Part shown: positions 1 to 8,072 of the stretch, in pieces
Position numbering within the stretch: position 1 is the first letter of the stretch
How the letters are laid out: each line of letters starts with the position of its first letter
Assembly: GCA_947494565.1 (NCBI GenBank)
Contig: CANLVG010000001.1
Coordinates: forward strand, 620,001-684,000
Reading direction: 5' to 3'
DNA from: an uncultured Flavobacteriaceae bacterium
GTDB taxonomy: Bacteria; Bacteroidota; Bacteroidia; Flavobacteriales; Flavobacteriaceae
Length of the DNA: 64,000 nt
Program-made: the position numbers and the translations under genes
Notes under the pieces: generated by a model
The model's database searches: none
What the model was told of the DNA's origin: nothing
What the model saw: the letters and a program-made list of their open reading frames with translations, nothing else

Positions 1-354
1 CATTTGCGGCAAAACCGATTTGATCACATGAAGCGGCCCATTAAAATTGGTATCAAAGGCAGCTAAAATCTCTTTAGCAGGCGTTTCTTCAATAGGGCCG
101 GTAATGCCCACACCGGCATTGTTGATCAATACATCCAAACGGTGTTCTTTCTGGAGTAATTGGGTTATCGCCTTTTCGACCGAGGCGGGATCACGAACAT
201 CCATTTCAAGCAGCGGAAAGGCATGGAAATCCGGGTATTTGTTCAATGAACGCGTCGTACCGTATACCGTATATCCTTTGGCGACCAAATACGTTCCGAT
301 AGCCTTACCGATACCGGAAGAACCACCCGTAATCAGTACTGTTTTATTCTCCAT
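1..354 (-). CDS. Short-chain dehydrogenase/reductase (N-terminal part, cut by window edge)
   Basis: Reverse-strand frame starting at ATG 354 and still open at base 1, giving the first 118 residues. The N-terminus reads TVLITGGSSGIGKA, the TGxxxGIG dinucleotide-binding loop of classical SDR enzymes, followed by the NNAG motif (VLINNAGVGITG) about residue 85. These show an NAD(P)-dependent Rossmann oxidoreductase. The catalytic Ser-Tyr-Lys region lies beyond the window, so the substrate cannot be inferred. The gene faces away from the cyclotransferase gene, with the SRP RNA between them. Confidence 0.9.
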   Translation of the reverse strand, partial: MENKTVLITGGSSGIGKAIGTYLVAKGYTVYGTTRSLNKYPDFHAFPLLEMDVRDPASVEKAITQLLQKEHRLDVLINNAGVGITGPIEETPAKEILAAFDTNFNGPLHVIKSVLPQM

Positions 355-458
355 AAGGATTACAAAATTAGGGATAAATCGATTGCCGAAAAAATTAGAT
401 TGCAAAGTCGTTCCTCAAAATATATCGTGAAAAACCTTGAATTTCGGGTACAAAAAAA

Positions 459-552
459 GGCAAGCTACCTACATCGCACCGCTACAACCATATACCCTTG
501 CTGCGTTCCCACCCTGGGGGATTCTACAGGAGCTGGTCGTGTAGGACTTGCC
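459..552 (-). ncRNA. ffs: Signal recognition particle RNA (4.5S-like, small bacterial type)
   Basis: On the reverse strand, a roughly 94-nt segment whose ends pair (GGCAAG with CTTGCC). The apex carries the SRP domain IV signature: a GGAA tetraloop at 506-509, then GCAGCAAGG, matching the E. coli GGAA...GCAGCCAAGG element. Further on, GTGCGATGTAGGTAGC parallels the E. coli 3' arm GTGCCGGGATGTAGC. The RNA would bind Ffh and target nascent membrane and exported proteins. Exact ends are estimated from the closing helix. Bases 355-458 and 553-717 hold no gene I can support. Confidence 0.88.
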
Positions 553-717
553 AGATGCAAAGATACAATGTTTTAAAACTTTCACAATCCTTTTCGCATT
601 CCTTTTTACATTCTTAATTTTACGCCGTGGTGTTTTCGTCGAATGAGCGAATATCCATTGTGACCTATGACCAGTAATCGGGGTCATACCAGACCAAAAT
701 CTAAAATAGTGACTCTA

Positions 718-1761
718 ATGAATTTCATCAAATTAGTACGGTATAGTTTTCTGATCTTCCTGTTGGCCGCTTGCGGCGGGGAAAAAAAAGCGGTCCTCTT
801 CGAAATACAGACCGAAGGCAATAGTTTTCGGCAAAATGAACAGATTGCGATTTCCATTAAAAATGAGAAGGGAAAGGAAATCAAGGGAGTTACCTATTCC
901 ATTGATGGTAAGGAATTGGCATACAACGACGGAAAGGTCGTCTTAGACATTCCTAAACTAGGCAATAAAACGCTTAAGGCAAGTGTTTCATACGAAGATA
1001 CCCAAACCGATATCACAAAGGGCATCAAGGTATTGGCCGAAAATGCGCCCCAGTTGTACACCTACGAAATCGTAAACGAATTTCCGCATGACAATAACGC
1101 GTATACCCAAGGGCTTGAGTTCCACAACGACACCCTCTATGAAAGCACGGGGAAGAAAGGGCGATCGTTCGTAAGAAAGGTCGATTTTAAGACAGGAAAA
1201 GCCCTAGATCAAATTGATTTGGACAACACTATTTTCGGAGAAGGGATTACCATCTTAAATGGAAAAATCTATCAGTTGACATGGCACAGCGGTATGGGCT
1301 TTATTTATGACCTGAACACCTTTGAGAAACTAGATAATTTCCAATACGGTGAAAGTAAGGAAGGTTGGGGCTTGACCAACGATGGAAATAGAATCTATAA
1401 GAGCGATGGCACCGAAAAACTATGGCTATTGAATTCGGATACGCTAAAGGAAGAAGACTATATCGAGATTGTCACCAACAAATCTATTTTCGACAATGCG
1501 AATGAATTGGAATACGTCGATGGAAAAATCTATGCCAATGTCTGGCAAAAATCCGGTGTTATGATCATAAATGCCGATAGTGGGGCCATTGAGGGTGTGG
1601 TCAATTTTGGCGGATTGGGTGCGAAGGTGACCAAAGGCGAAAATTGGAGCGACACCGATAATGTGCTCAATGGCATTGCCTACCATCCGACTAGAAAAAC
1701 GTTTTTCGTCACAGGGAAGGATTGGGACAAGCTGTTCGAGGTCAATATCATAAAGAAGTAG
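718..1761 (+). CDS. Glutaminyl-peptide cyclotransferase family lipoprotein
   Basis: About 347 residues. ATG 718 is preferred over an upstream in-frame ATG at 667 because it gives a clean lipoprotein signal with lipobox LAAC (Cys19). Residues 20-110 look like a small beta-sandwich domain. Residues 115-347 match plant/bacterial-type glutamine cyclotransferases, a five-bladed propeller: FPHDNNAYTQGLEF near its start, then EGWGLTNDGNRIYKSDGT and the LNGIAY motif near the end. Family members convert N-terminal Gln to pyroglutamate with release of ammonia. The protein is probably periplasm-facing and lipid anchored. The thioesterase gene follows after 8 bases, suggesting cotranscription. Confidence 0.88.
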   Translation: MNFIKLVRYSFLIFLLAACGGEKKAVLFEIQTEGNSFRQNEQIAISIKNEKGKEIKGVTYSIDGKELAYNDGKVVLDIPKLGNKTLKASVSYEDTQTDITKGIKVLAENAPQLYTYEIVNEFPHDNNAYTQGLEFHNDTLYESTGKKGRSFVRKVDFKTGKALDQIDLDNTIFGEGITILNGKIYQLTWHSGMGFIYDLNTFEKLDNFQYGESKEGWGLTNDGNRIYKSDGTEKLWLLNSDTLKEEDYIEIVTNKSIFDNANELEYVDGKIYANVWQKSGVMIINADSGAIEGVVNFGGLGAKVTKGENWSDTDNVLNGIAYHPTRKTFFVTGKDWDKLFEVNIIKK

Positions 1762-1769
1762 TCACCAAC

Positions 1770-2171
1770 ATGGAATATTTTGAAAAGACCCTGACCGTAA
1801 CCGAAGATGATCTCGATGATCTGCATCACGTCAATAACGTACGTTATGTACAATGGATCCAAGACATTTCTAAGGCGCACTGGCAAGCTAAAGCCCCGAT
1901 TGAAATGCAAGAGGGTGTAGTCTGGGTGGTGATGAACCACCACATCAGTTATAAAAGCGCTGCGGTTTTGGGTGATGTCATAACCATGCGCACCCATATT
2001 GCCGAAAGTCGAGGCGCTACCTCCATCAGGGTAGTCGAAATGTATGCTGCTAAAACAAATCTTCTTTTATTACGTTCAAAAACCGAGTGGTGCCTGTTGA
2101 ATAAAGAAACGTTACGGCCCACAAGAATATCCGACGCTATAAAAAGCGTTTTTACGAAAGAGGTCACCTAA
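1770..2171 (+). CDS. Acyl-CoA thioesterase, 4HBT hot-dog fold
   Basis: 133 residues from ATG 1770; the longer open frame begins inside the preceding gene. The stretch DDLHHVNNVRYVQW near residue 15 is the hallmark of 4-hydroxybenzoyl-CoA thioesterase/YbgC-like hot-dog proteins, where the loop before the long helix holds the active site. Length fits a single-domain cytoplasmic thioesterase. It would hydrolyse an acyl-CoA; the chain type cannot be read from the sequence. It follows the cyclotransferase gene by 8 bases. Confidence 0.85.
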   Translation: MEYFEKTLTVTEDDLDDLHHVNNVRYVQWIQDISKAHWQAKAPIEMQEGVVWVVMNHHISYKSAAVLGDVITMRTHIAESRGATSIRVVEMYAAKTNLLLLRSKTEWCLLNKETLRPTRISDAIKSVFTKEVT

Positions 2172-2225
2172 TCCATCCGACGTGGTGCCCGATACTAATT
2201 AAACACTTAATCGGTGATTCAGAAC

Positions 2226-3755
2226 ATGCGCTCCTCATTTCTCCTTATCATACTCTTCCTTATCGGGATACTCTGGAGTTCATGCCGAAAGGATCTGGAA
2301 TATGCTGCAAGCGCCGGAAATCTTGAGTTTTCAAAAGACACGGTATTTCTTGACACGGTGTTTACAGGAATCAGTAGTAGCACCCGTACCTTGAAAGTGT
2401 ATAATCGAACCCGGGACGATATTGAAATACCAAGCATTCGCCTTGCCCAAGGACAGAACAGTAGCTACCGTCTGAACGTTGATGGCGAGGCAGGGAAAGA
2501 ATTCGATAACATACCCCTATTGGCTCGAGACAGTCTTTTTATCTTCATTGAATCTACCTTTGAACTTGGTGAAACGGCACCGTCGGAATTCTTGAACACC
2601 GAAGCGATCCAGTTCGATACGGGCGCCAACCTGCAGGAGGTGCAATTGGTTACTTTGGTCAAGGATGCCGTTTTTTTGTTTCCACGGACCACGGCGAACG
2701 GCACTAAGGAAACAGTGGATCTTGGCCTTGATCCAGACGGCAACCAGATCACCATTGAAGGGTTTTATCTTGACGATGAGCAATTGATGTTCACCAATGA
2801 AAAACCGTATGTGATCTATGGCTATGCCGCTGTACCCGAGGAAAGGCAATTACGTATGGAAGCGGGCACCCGTGTCTTTTTTCACAAAGATTCGGGAATT
2901 CTGGTCGGCTCCGGCGCGACTATTCAGATTAATGGTGAATTGAGTGACAATCAAGAACTTATGGAAAACGAGGTGATCTTCGAAGGGGATCGGCTTGAAT
3001 CGGCCCTTGCGGAAGTACCGGGCCAATGGGGCGCCGTATGGATCGCCTCGGGCAGTGTCAATAACACGATCGACCACCTCACGATACGCAACGCGACTAC
3101 CGGTATTTTGGTAGAAGGTGACGGTTTGCTCGAGACCCCTACCCTACAGTTGAGGAACACACAGATCCTGAATAGCGCCAGTAACAATCTCTGGGCGAGA
3201 TCGGCCTATATCCAGGCCGAAAACGTAGTCTTGGGCGGTGCAGGAAACAGCGCTTTGTACTGTAATCTGGGGGGCACCTATTCCTTTACCCACTGTACGA
3301 TCGCCAATTTCTGGCAAAACGGTTTCAGAGCCGGAGCAGCCTTGGAAATCGATAACTTCAACGCTTCGGAATCGGCCGATCTCCGCACGGCCGATTTTAC
3401 CAACTGTATCATTGATGGCAATACGTTTTTGGAATTGAGCCTTCGCACTAATGGTACGAACGACTTCAACTATTCGTTCACCAACTGTATGATCAAGTTT
3501 CGCGACAGTGGAAACCAGTTTGAAAATGACCCGTTGTATGATTTTGACAATACAGCGCTGTATAGCGAGATCCTACTGAACGAGGTGCCCAACTTTTTTG
3601 ACGCTTCCGGGGCTGATTTCAGAATCGCGGATCCCTCGCCCGCTCGTGACCGTGCCGATTTTGAAGGTGCTGCGCAAGTTCCTTTGGATCTATCGGGGAA
3701 TGACCGTACCGGTTCGCCCGATATCGGAGCCTATGAAGTAGTTATCGAAAACTAA
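2226..3755 (+). CDS. Right-handed parallel beta-helix lipoprotein, function unknown
   Basis: About 509 residues from ATG 2226 (a GTG at 2214 is possible). The N-terminus is hydrophobic and ends in the lipobox-like LWSSC, so it is probably a lipoprotein. Residues 25-170 look like a beta-sandwich. Residues about 200-480 have the spacing of a right-handed beta-helix, with repeated short strands and Asn turns (for example NTIDHLTIRNATTGILVEG and FTNCIIDGN). The C-terminus SGNDRTGSPDIGAYE resembles the end motif of choice-of-anchor Q proteins. No catalytic residues are evident. It is probably cell-surface exposed and might bind polysaccharide or another polymer, but this is inference. Confidence 0.7.
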   Translation: MRSSFLLIILFLIGILWSSCRKDLEYAASAGNLEFSKDTVFLDTVFTGISSSTRTLKVYNRTRDDIEIPSIRLAQGQNSSYRLNVDGEAGKEFDNIPLLARDSLFIFIESTFELGETAPSEFLNTEAIQFDTGANLQEVQLVTLVKDAVFLFPRTTANGTKETVDLGLDPDGNQITIEGFYLDDEQLMFTNEKPYVIYGYAAVPEERQLRMEAGTRVFFHKDSGILVGSGATIQINGELSDNQELMENEVIFEGDRLESALAEVPGQWGAVWIASGSVNNTIDHLTIRNATTGILVEGDGLLETPTLQLRNTQILNSASNNLWARSAYIQAENVVLGGAGNSALYCNLGGTYSFTHCTIANFWQNGFRAGAALEIDNFNASESADLRTADFTNCIIDGNTFLELSLRTNGTNDFNYSFTNCMIKFRDSGNQFENDPLYDFDNTALYSEILLNEVPNFFDASGADFRIADPSPARDRADFEGAAQVPLDLSGNDRTGSPDIGAYEVVIEN

Positions 3756-3942
3756 CGCACTACTGCCGCCTTTTTTGTATCTTAGAAAGTAGAAGTTTAC
3801 CTCCGAAAGTCATCGGTACTCCCCCCTCCTCCGTTTTTGAATTTCTACCGAAGAAATGAGGCAGCGCAAAAAACATCTTCTTATATTTCATAATTTGTAA
3901 GATTTTTCTTTCTTTTAGAAAAATTTATAACCTATTCGTCCT

Positions 3943-4003
3943 GAAACCTCCATTTTTATAAGGTTTTTGTAGGGTTTCTTTTGTTCAACTAATACTAATT
4001 TTG
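3943..4003 (+). promoter_or_regulatory. Putative operator plus -7 box upstream of the LytTR gene
   Basis: GAAACCTCC at 3943-3951, an ATTTTTAT core and AGGTTT at 3961-3966 form an imperfect inverted repeat (AAACCT/AGGTTT); GGGTTTC at 3972-3978 can pair alternatively. A perfect TAnnTTTG box (TAATTTTG) lies at 3996-4003. Nearly the same element and box, with the same separation, recur at 7982-8043. The box ends only two bases before ATG 4006, which raises the chance that translation starts at ATG 4024. No -33 TTG with normal spacing is visible. Confidence 0.4.
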
Positions 4004-4005
4004 AG

Positions 4006-4755
4006 ATGAAACTACTTGGAGATATGCAGTTTAGCTACACCATAATCAATTCTGATGTTTCTTCCAATTTGCAGCTACAGCTTTTTTTGGAAGAATATGG
4101 TGATTTTGTTTGCGCTTCTATTTCAAAGAATTGCAAAGAAGGGTTGAATGCCATTCTCAAGTTTTCACCTGATATCGTTTTTATCAACCTTAATGATAGT
4201 CCAGAGTCTTCGTTTCACATGACCAGTGAGCTACATCAATACGATAATAAGATTCCCATTGTGATCGGAATCTCAAGTAGTAAGGACCATGCCTATGAGG
4301 CTATCAAGAACAATTTTTTCGACTATTGGTTGCTGCCCTATGATGAATTCGATATTCGCAAATCATTGTTGCGACTCAAAAAGATAATGCCTGCAGAAGA
4401 GACGCCGCCGACCCTTTGTCTCAAATCTTACCGTGACTTCCAATATTTGAATACCGATGATATTCTGTATTTACAGGCCGATAATAACGCGACGGAATTT
4501 ATCATGAAAGATGGCACGGTCAATAACGCCTTTAAGACATTGAAGACCTTCGAACAACAATTACCTCCAAATTTCGTTCGTATACATCAGAGCTATATTG
4601 TCAATATCAACTACATTTCAGGGATCAGTTACGGAAGAGGCCTCTGCACTTTAAAGTTGCGCAAACTGCAACTTCCCTTTTCAAAATCTTACCGTAACAA
4701 TATCGATGAGCTCAAAAACCTGCTCACAAAAAACACCATTTCCACACTGAATTAA
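4006..4755 (+). CDS. LytTR-family transcriptional regulator with degenerate receiver domain
   Basis: 249 residues. Residues 1-125 have the receiver-like beta-alpha pattern but lack its chemistry. The acidic pair position reads IINSD. The phospho-acceptor position in DIVFIN is Asn61, and the conserved Lys of the KP motif is Leu (WLLPY). Residues about 145-245 are a LytTR DNA-binding domain, with ILYLQADNNATEF, RIHQSYIVNINYI and LPFSKSYR typical of this fold. It is therefore likely a DNA-binding regulator controlled by something other than Asp phosphorylation. ATG 4024, preceded by GGAG, is an alternative start. The 51-residue lipoprotein gene lies downstream. Confidence 0.88.
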   Translation: MKLLGDMQFSYTIINSDVSSNLQLQLFLEEYGDFVCASISKNCKEGLNAILKFSPDIVFINLNDSPESSFHMTSELHQYDNKIPIVIGISSSKDHAYEAIKNNFFDYWLLPYDEFDIRKSLLRLKKIMPAEETPPTLCLKSYRDFQYLNTDDILYLQADNNATEFIMKDGTVNNAFKTLKTFEQQLPPNFVRIHQSYIVNINYISGISYGRGLCTLKLRKLQLPFSKSYRNNIDELKNLLTKNTISTLN

Positions 4756-4891
4756 ATCGATTCTCTTAAAATCGGTTCAAATACTCGCAGACTACTACCA
4801 TTCACTAGCAAAATGCTTAAGAGGTCACCCCAATGAGGAGGTACCCTTAGATTTACCCTATCAAATAATAATCAAATAACCCCTTAAAATT

Positions 4892-5047
4892 ATGAAGATG
4901 AAAAAAGTAGCAAGTATTTTGGCAGTTGTTGTATTTAGCGTAGGTCTACTTTCATGCGAAGCAGAAAGTACGGCTGATACCGACACACTTTACGATTTAA
5001 ACGCAACAGACGGAGCTAATAACGAAACAGATGGCAGGGACAGCTAG
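4892..5047 (+). CDS. Small 51-residue lipoprotein, possible signalling peptide precursor
   Basis: A short frame starting ATG AAG ATG and ending TAG at 5045-5047. The N-terminus is KMKK followed by a hydrophobic run and lipobox LLSC (Cys22). The mature part is only about 30 residues, very acidic and rich in Asp, Asn, Thr and Gly (DTLYDLNATDGANNETDGRD). A strong terminator follows within 20 bases, and an imperfect -7 box (TAGATTTA) lies at 4848-4855, so it looks like an independent single-gene transcript. It sits between a LytTR regulator and a sensor kinase operon, which suggests a signalling or stress role, but no function can be read from the sequence. Confidence 0.72.
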   Translation: MKMKKVASILAVVVFSVGLLSCEAESTADTDTLYDLNATDGANNETDGRDS

Positions 5048-5065
5048 ACTGTGTTAAAAATTTAA

Positions 5066-5096
5066 AGCCCTAAACAACTAGTTTAGGGCTTTTTTT
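5066..5096 (+). terminator. Rho-independent terminator after the small lipoprotein gene
   Basis: Perfect 10-bp stem AGCCCTAAAC (5066-5075) / GTTTAGGGCT (5081-5090) with a 5-base loop, followed directly by a run of T. It starts 19 bases after the lipoprotein stop codon and separates that transcript from the kinase gene. Confidence 0.9.
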
Positions 5097-5131
5097 ATAC
5101 CTTGTAGTTAATGAACGTATAACCATTTGTT

Positions 5132-7213
5132 ATCAAGAATCGTCATTATTTCGTTAGTTTCCTGATTGCGGTACTACTGTGCAACGCCTGCGACCGTATT
5201 GACCCAGGAAATACCGCCGACAACTTATCTAAAACGGACAGCGTTCTTATCTGGATTAAAAGAGGAAGGGACAAGAATAACTCTTTTGAAGAACGTTTGA
5301 CCTATCTTGAAAAAGCGAAAGTTAGGTCATCAAGCATTACCAACGACTCCTTAAAGACAAAATATTTTTCTAAACTTTCGTTAGGCTATCTTCGAGTGAA
5401 AGACTCTCTAAAATTCAGGGAGGCCAATAGAACGACCTTGTTGTTGGCAAAAAAAATAGGAGACTCGACCGTCCGAGCTGAAGCACTCTGGGATTTGGCC
5501 GAATTCTTAAGAGCAAATGCCTTATCAGATAGTGCCTATTATCATTTTGCCACAGCCCAAAAATTGTTTAATGCTCTCGATGAAAAAGAGTTTTCAGGTC
5601 GCATGCTCTATAATATGGCCGTAGTACAACTTGATGTCCGGGACTATACGGGTAGCGAAATAAACACCATCAAGGCTATTGAACTTTTGAAACCTAAAGA
5701 TGCGTTTCGGCAATTGTACAACTGTTATAACAATTTAGCTGTTGTTTCACAGGAATTTAAGAACTATGATTTAGCTCTTTCTTATCATCAAGAGGCATTG
5801 CAATATCTTCAAAAAAGTAAGTCAAAAGGCACGTTGGAACTATCTGCCAAAAATAACGTTGGCTTAACTTATAAAAAACAGGGGGATTTTGAAGCGGCTA
5901 GAAACCTTTTTTCTGAAGTTTTGGCCGTAGATAGCCTATTACTTAGAAACCCGAAGCTATATTCTACAGCCTTGAACAATTTGGCTTACAGTAGATTCAA
6001 ATTGAATGAGGAGTCGGAATTACCTGAACTTTTCCATAAAGCGATGAAAATTCAGGATAGTATCGGCGATACTTTTGAACTAGCCCATACCAACTGCAAC
6101 CTTGGGGAATATTATCTTAAACAAAACGACACCGTCAACGCTCTTGCTCATTTACGCCGAGCTCGATACTTAGCTAAGCAAAGCAGTAATTATAGTCGCT
6201 TGCTTGAAACTTTAAAGTTACTTCCAAAAGCAGATCCAAAAAGTGCACAGAATTATGTGCAACAGTATATTGCGATAAATGATAGTCTTCAAACGGAAGA
6301 ACGTAAAATACGTAACAAGTTTGAACGCATCCGTTTCGAAACCGACGAGGTGGTCGCCGAAAACGAGCTATTGGCCCGCCAACGGCAATTATGGACCGGT
6401 ATCGCCCTGACCCTGCTCTTATTAAGTATCGCCGCTTTTGTTATTATCTCCCAACGCATCAAAAATCAAAAACTGAAATTTCAACAAGAACAGCAGACCA
6501 GTAACCAAGAGATTTTGGATCTCTTGCTTTCCCAGGGCGAAAAACTACAAGAAGGCAAACAAATCGAACAAAAACGCATTTCGGAAGAACTGCACGATGG
6601 TGTGCAAGGCAGGCTGCAAGGCGCCCGCATGATGTTACTGGGCTTGAACAAGCGTGATGACGACGATGCCAAAAGTGAACGGTCAAGGGCTATTGTCATG
6701 CTAAAGGATATACAGGAAGAGGTACGATCGATTTCTCATGAATTGAGCCATGCGGCCTATCAAAAAATTCATAACTTTATACTGTCATTGGAAGATTTGA
6801 AGACAACGATCGAAAAGTCTGCCGATATTACGATCGATTTCAACTATGCCGAGCATTTGGATTGGGATGCGCTCAATAGCGATATCAAGATCAATCTCTA
6901 CCGCATTATTCAAGAAAGTCTTCAAAATGCCGTGAAGCACGCCCAATGTACACATATTGATTTGCAATTAACGGCAGATACAGCCACAGTAGGGGTTCGT
7001 ATTACTGACAACGGCAAAGGGTTCGTTGTCAAAAAAGGAAAAAAAGGTATCGGAATGCGAAATATCGCTTCTAGAACAACAAAAGTAAACGGTACTTGGA
7101 ACATTGAAAGTGAGATCGGAAAAGGCACGACCGTGTCCCTGACCATTCCGATCATTAAAAAAGACACTAGAAAAGAAGCCAAGAAGGAATCCGAGAATCT
7201 ACAAAACGCATAG
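5132..7213 (+). CDS. TPR-containing sensor histidine kinase (NarL/LuxR-type partner)
   Basis: The frame codes for an evident lipoprotein-like signal (KNRHYFVSFLIAVLLCNAC, bases 5135-5191) but has no ATG, GTG or TTG before it; an in-frame TAA is at 5120-5122. I place the start at ATC 5132. The first conventional option, TTG 5297, would delete the signal. Residues about 50-390 are tetratricopeptide-like helical repeats, followed by a coiled segment and a transmembrane helix at 419-440. A HisKA_3 dimerisation domain has phospho-acceptor His488 in EELHDGVQGRL. The HATPase domain has an N box (NLYRIIQESLQNAVKHA, from about 589), DNGKGF and GIGMRN. Its partner regulator starts immediately after the stop codon. 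Confidence 0.85.
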   Translation: MKNRHYFVSFLIAVLLCNACDRIDPGNTADNLSKTDSVLIWIKRGRDKNNSFEERLTYLEKAKVRSSSITNDSLKTKYFSKLSLGYLRVKDSLKFREANRTTLLLAKKIGDSTVRAEALWDLAEFLRANALSDSAYYHFATAQKLFNALDEKEFSGRMLYNMAVVQLDVRDYTGSEINTIKAIELLKPKDAFRQLYNCYNNLAVVSQEFKNYDLALSYHQEALQYLQKSKSKGTLELSAKNNVGLTYKKQGDFEAARNLFSEVLAVDSLLLRNPKLYSTALNNLAYSRFKLNEESELPELFHKAMKIQDSIGDTFELAHTNCNLGEYYLKQNDTVNALAHLRRARYLAKQSSNYSRLLETLKLLPKADPKSAQNYVQQYIAINDSLQTEERKIRNKFERIRFETDEVVAENELLARQRQLWTGIALTLLLLSIAAFVIISQRIKNQKLKFQQEQQTSNQEILDLLLSQGEKLQEGKQIEQKRISEELHDGVQGRLQGARMMLLGLNKRDDDDAKSERSRAIVMLKDIQEEVRSISHELSHAAYQKIHNFILSLEDLKTTIEKSADITIDFNYAEHLDWDALNSDIKINLYRIIQESLQNAVKHAQCTHIDLQLTADTATVGVRITDNGKGFVVKKGKKGIGMRNIASRTTKVNGTWNIESEIGKGTTVSLTIPIIKKDTRKEAKKESENLQNA

Positions 7214-7903
7214 ATGAACGAAGAAGACGAAGAACAAAGGATCATACGTATTTTGGCCATCGATGATCATGAGATGACCACCACCGGGTATAAATACATT
7301 CTTGAAGCGGAAGACTTCGATGATTTTAAGGTACGGGTCGACATTGCAACAAGTTATGAGGCCGGTAAGGAGAAAATCGAGTTTTCGGCGCGCTCCTTGA
7401 ACTACGACATCATTTTATTGGACATTCAACTATTTCCGACCCATGAGCGCGATATTCGCAGCGGTGAGGACCTCGGGGTATTGGCCCGTGAAATCGTTCC
7501 GGAATCAAGAGTGGTCTTTATGTCATCATATAGTGATAACTTACGAATTAACAGCATCTTCAAATCAGTAGATCCAGACGGGTACATGGTCAAATCGGAA
7601 ATCGATGAAAAATCACTTCGAACCATGGTCGAAACGGTCATTGATAAACCACCCTATTATACCGCGGGTGCCTTTACAGCCATTCGAAGAAGAATGAAAA
7701 ACGATCTTGTCATTGACGAACTGGATAAAAAGATACTGTATTATATCTCCATCGGCACACGTACTAAAGATATCGCTCCCCTTATATCCTCCGCGACCAC
7801 CACGGTCGAGTCGAGAAAACGCCAGTTAAAAACCCTCTTCGGGATAGAAAGCGGTAACGATATTGCCCTAATTGAAGAAGCGCGGCGCAAAGGCTTCATT
7901 TAA
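7214..7903 (+). CDS. Response regulator, NarL/LuxR-like, partner of the TPR kinase
   Basis: 229 residues, ATG directly abutting the kinase stop codon. The N-terminal receiver is intact: ILAIDDHE carries the acidic pair, Asp70 in DIILLDIQL is the phospho-acceptor, and VKSE holds the conserved Lys. The C-terminal about 65 residues are predicted helix-turn-helix: LVIDELDKKILYYISIGTRT, then ISSATTTVESRKRQLKTLFG, resembling a LuxR/GerE domain. It would receive phosphate from His488 of the kinase and control nearby promoters. The element found upstream of 4006 and of 8073 is a plausible target, as inference. Confidence 0.87.
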   Translation: MNEEDEEQRIIRILAIDDHEMTTTGYKYILEAEDFDDFKVRVDIATSYEAGKEKIEFSARSLNYDIILLDIQLFPTHERDIRSGEDLGVLAREIVPESRVVFMSSYSDNLRINSIFKSVDPDGYMVKSEIDEKSLRTMVETVIDKPPYYTAGAFTAIRRRMKNDLVIDELDKKILYYISIGTRTKDIAPLISSATTTVESRKRQLKTLFGIESGNDIALIEEARRKGFI

Positions 7904-7920
7904 ATTGCACTTTTTTTGTT

Positions 7921-7969
7921 TTCAATATTTTTTAACTATTTGATTTTCAAATAGTTAAAAAATATTGAA
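7921..7969 (+). terminator. Perfect 22-bp AT-rich inverted repeat, probable bidirectional terminator
   Basis: Arms 7921-7942 and 7948-7969 are exact reverse complements over 22 bp with a 5-base ATTTT loop. The stem is nearly all A/T. It begins 18 bases after the response-regulator stop codon, and T-rich stretches lie at 7911-7920 and within the stem. It most likely ends the kinase-regulator transcript, although the lack of GC pairs and the exceptional perfection could also suit a protein-binding palindrome. Confidence 0.55.
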
Positions 7970-7981
7970 TCATCGACCTAC

Positions 7982-8043
7982 GAAAACCTCCGTTTTTATG
8001 CGGTTTTCCTATGGTGGCGGGTCATGGTTAAAAAGTACATTTG
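7982..8043 (+). promoter_or_regulatory. Second copy of the operator-like element plus -7 box
   Basis: GAAAACCTCCGTTTTTAT followed by GCGGTTTTC gives a 7-bp inverted repeat GAAAACC (7982-7988) / GGTTTTC (8002-8008). It aligns with GAAACCTCCATTTTTATAAG at 3943. A perfect TAnnTTTG box (TACATTTG) is at 8036-8043. The element-to-box distance is 54 bases here and 53 upstream of the LytTR gene, the difference being one extra A inside this element. It probably drives the unknown gene starting at 8073. Confidence 0.45.
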
Positions 8044-8072
8044 ATAGAAATGCTAATTTCTTATTACCTAAC

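Noticed and set aside
469-687. 72-codon reverse frame near 0.5 kb
   Set aside because: Coincides with the SRP RNA; codons correspond to RNA helices.
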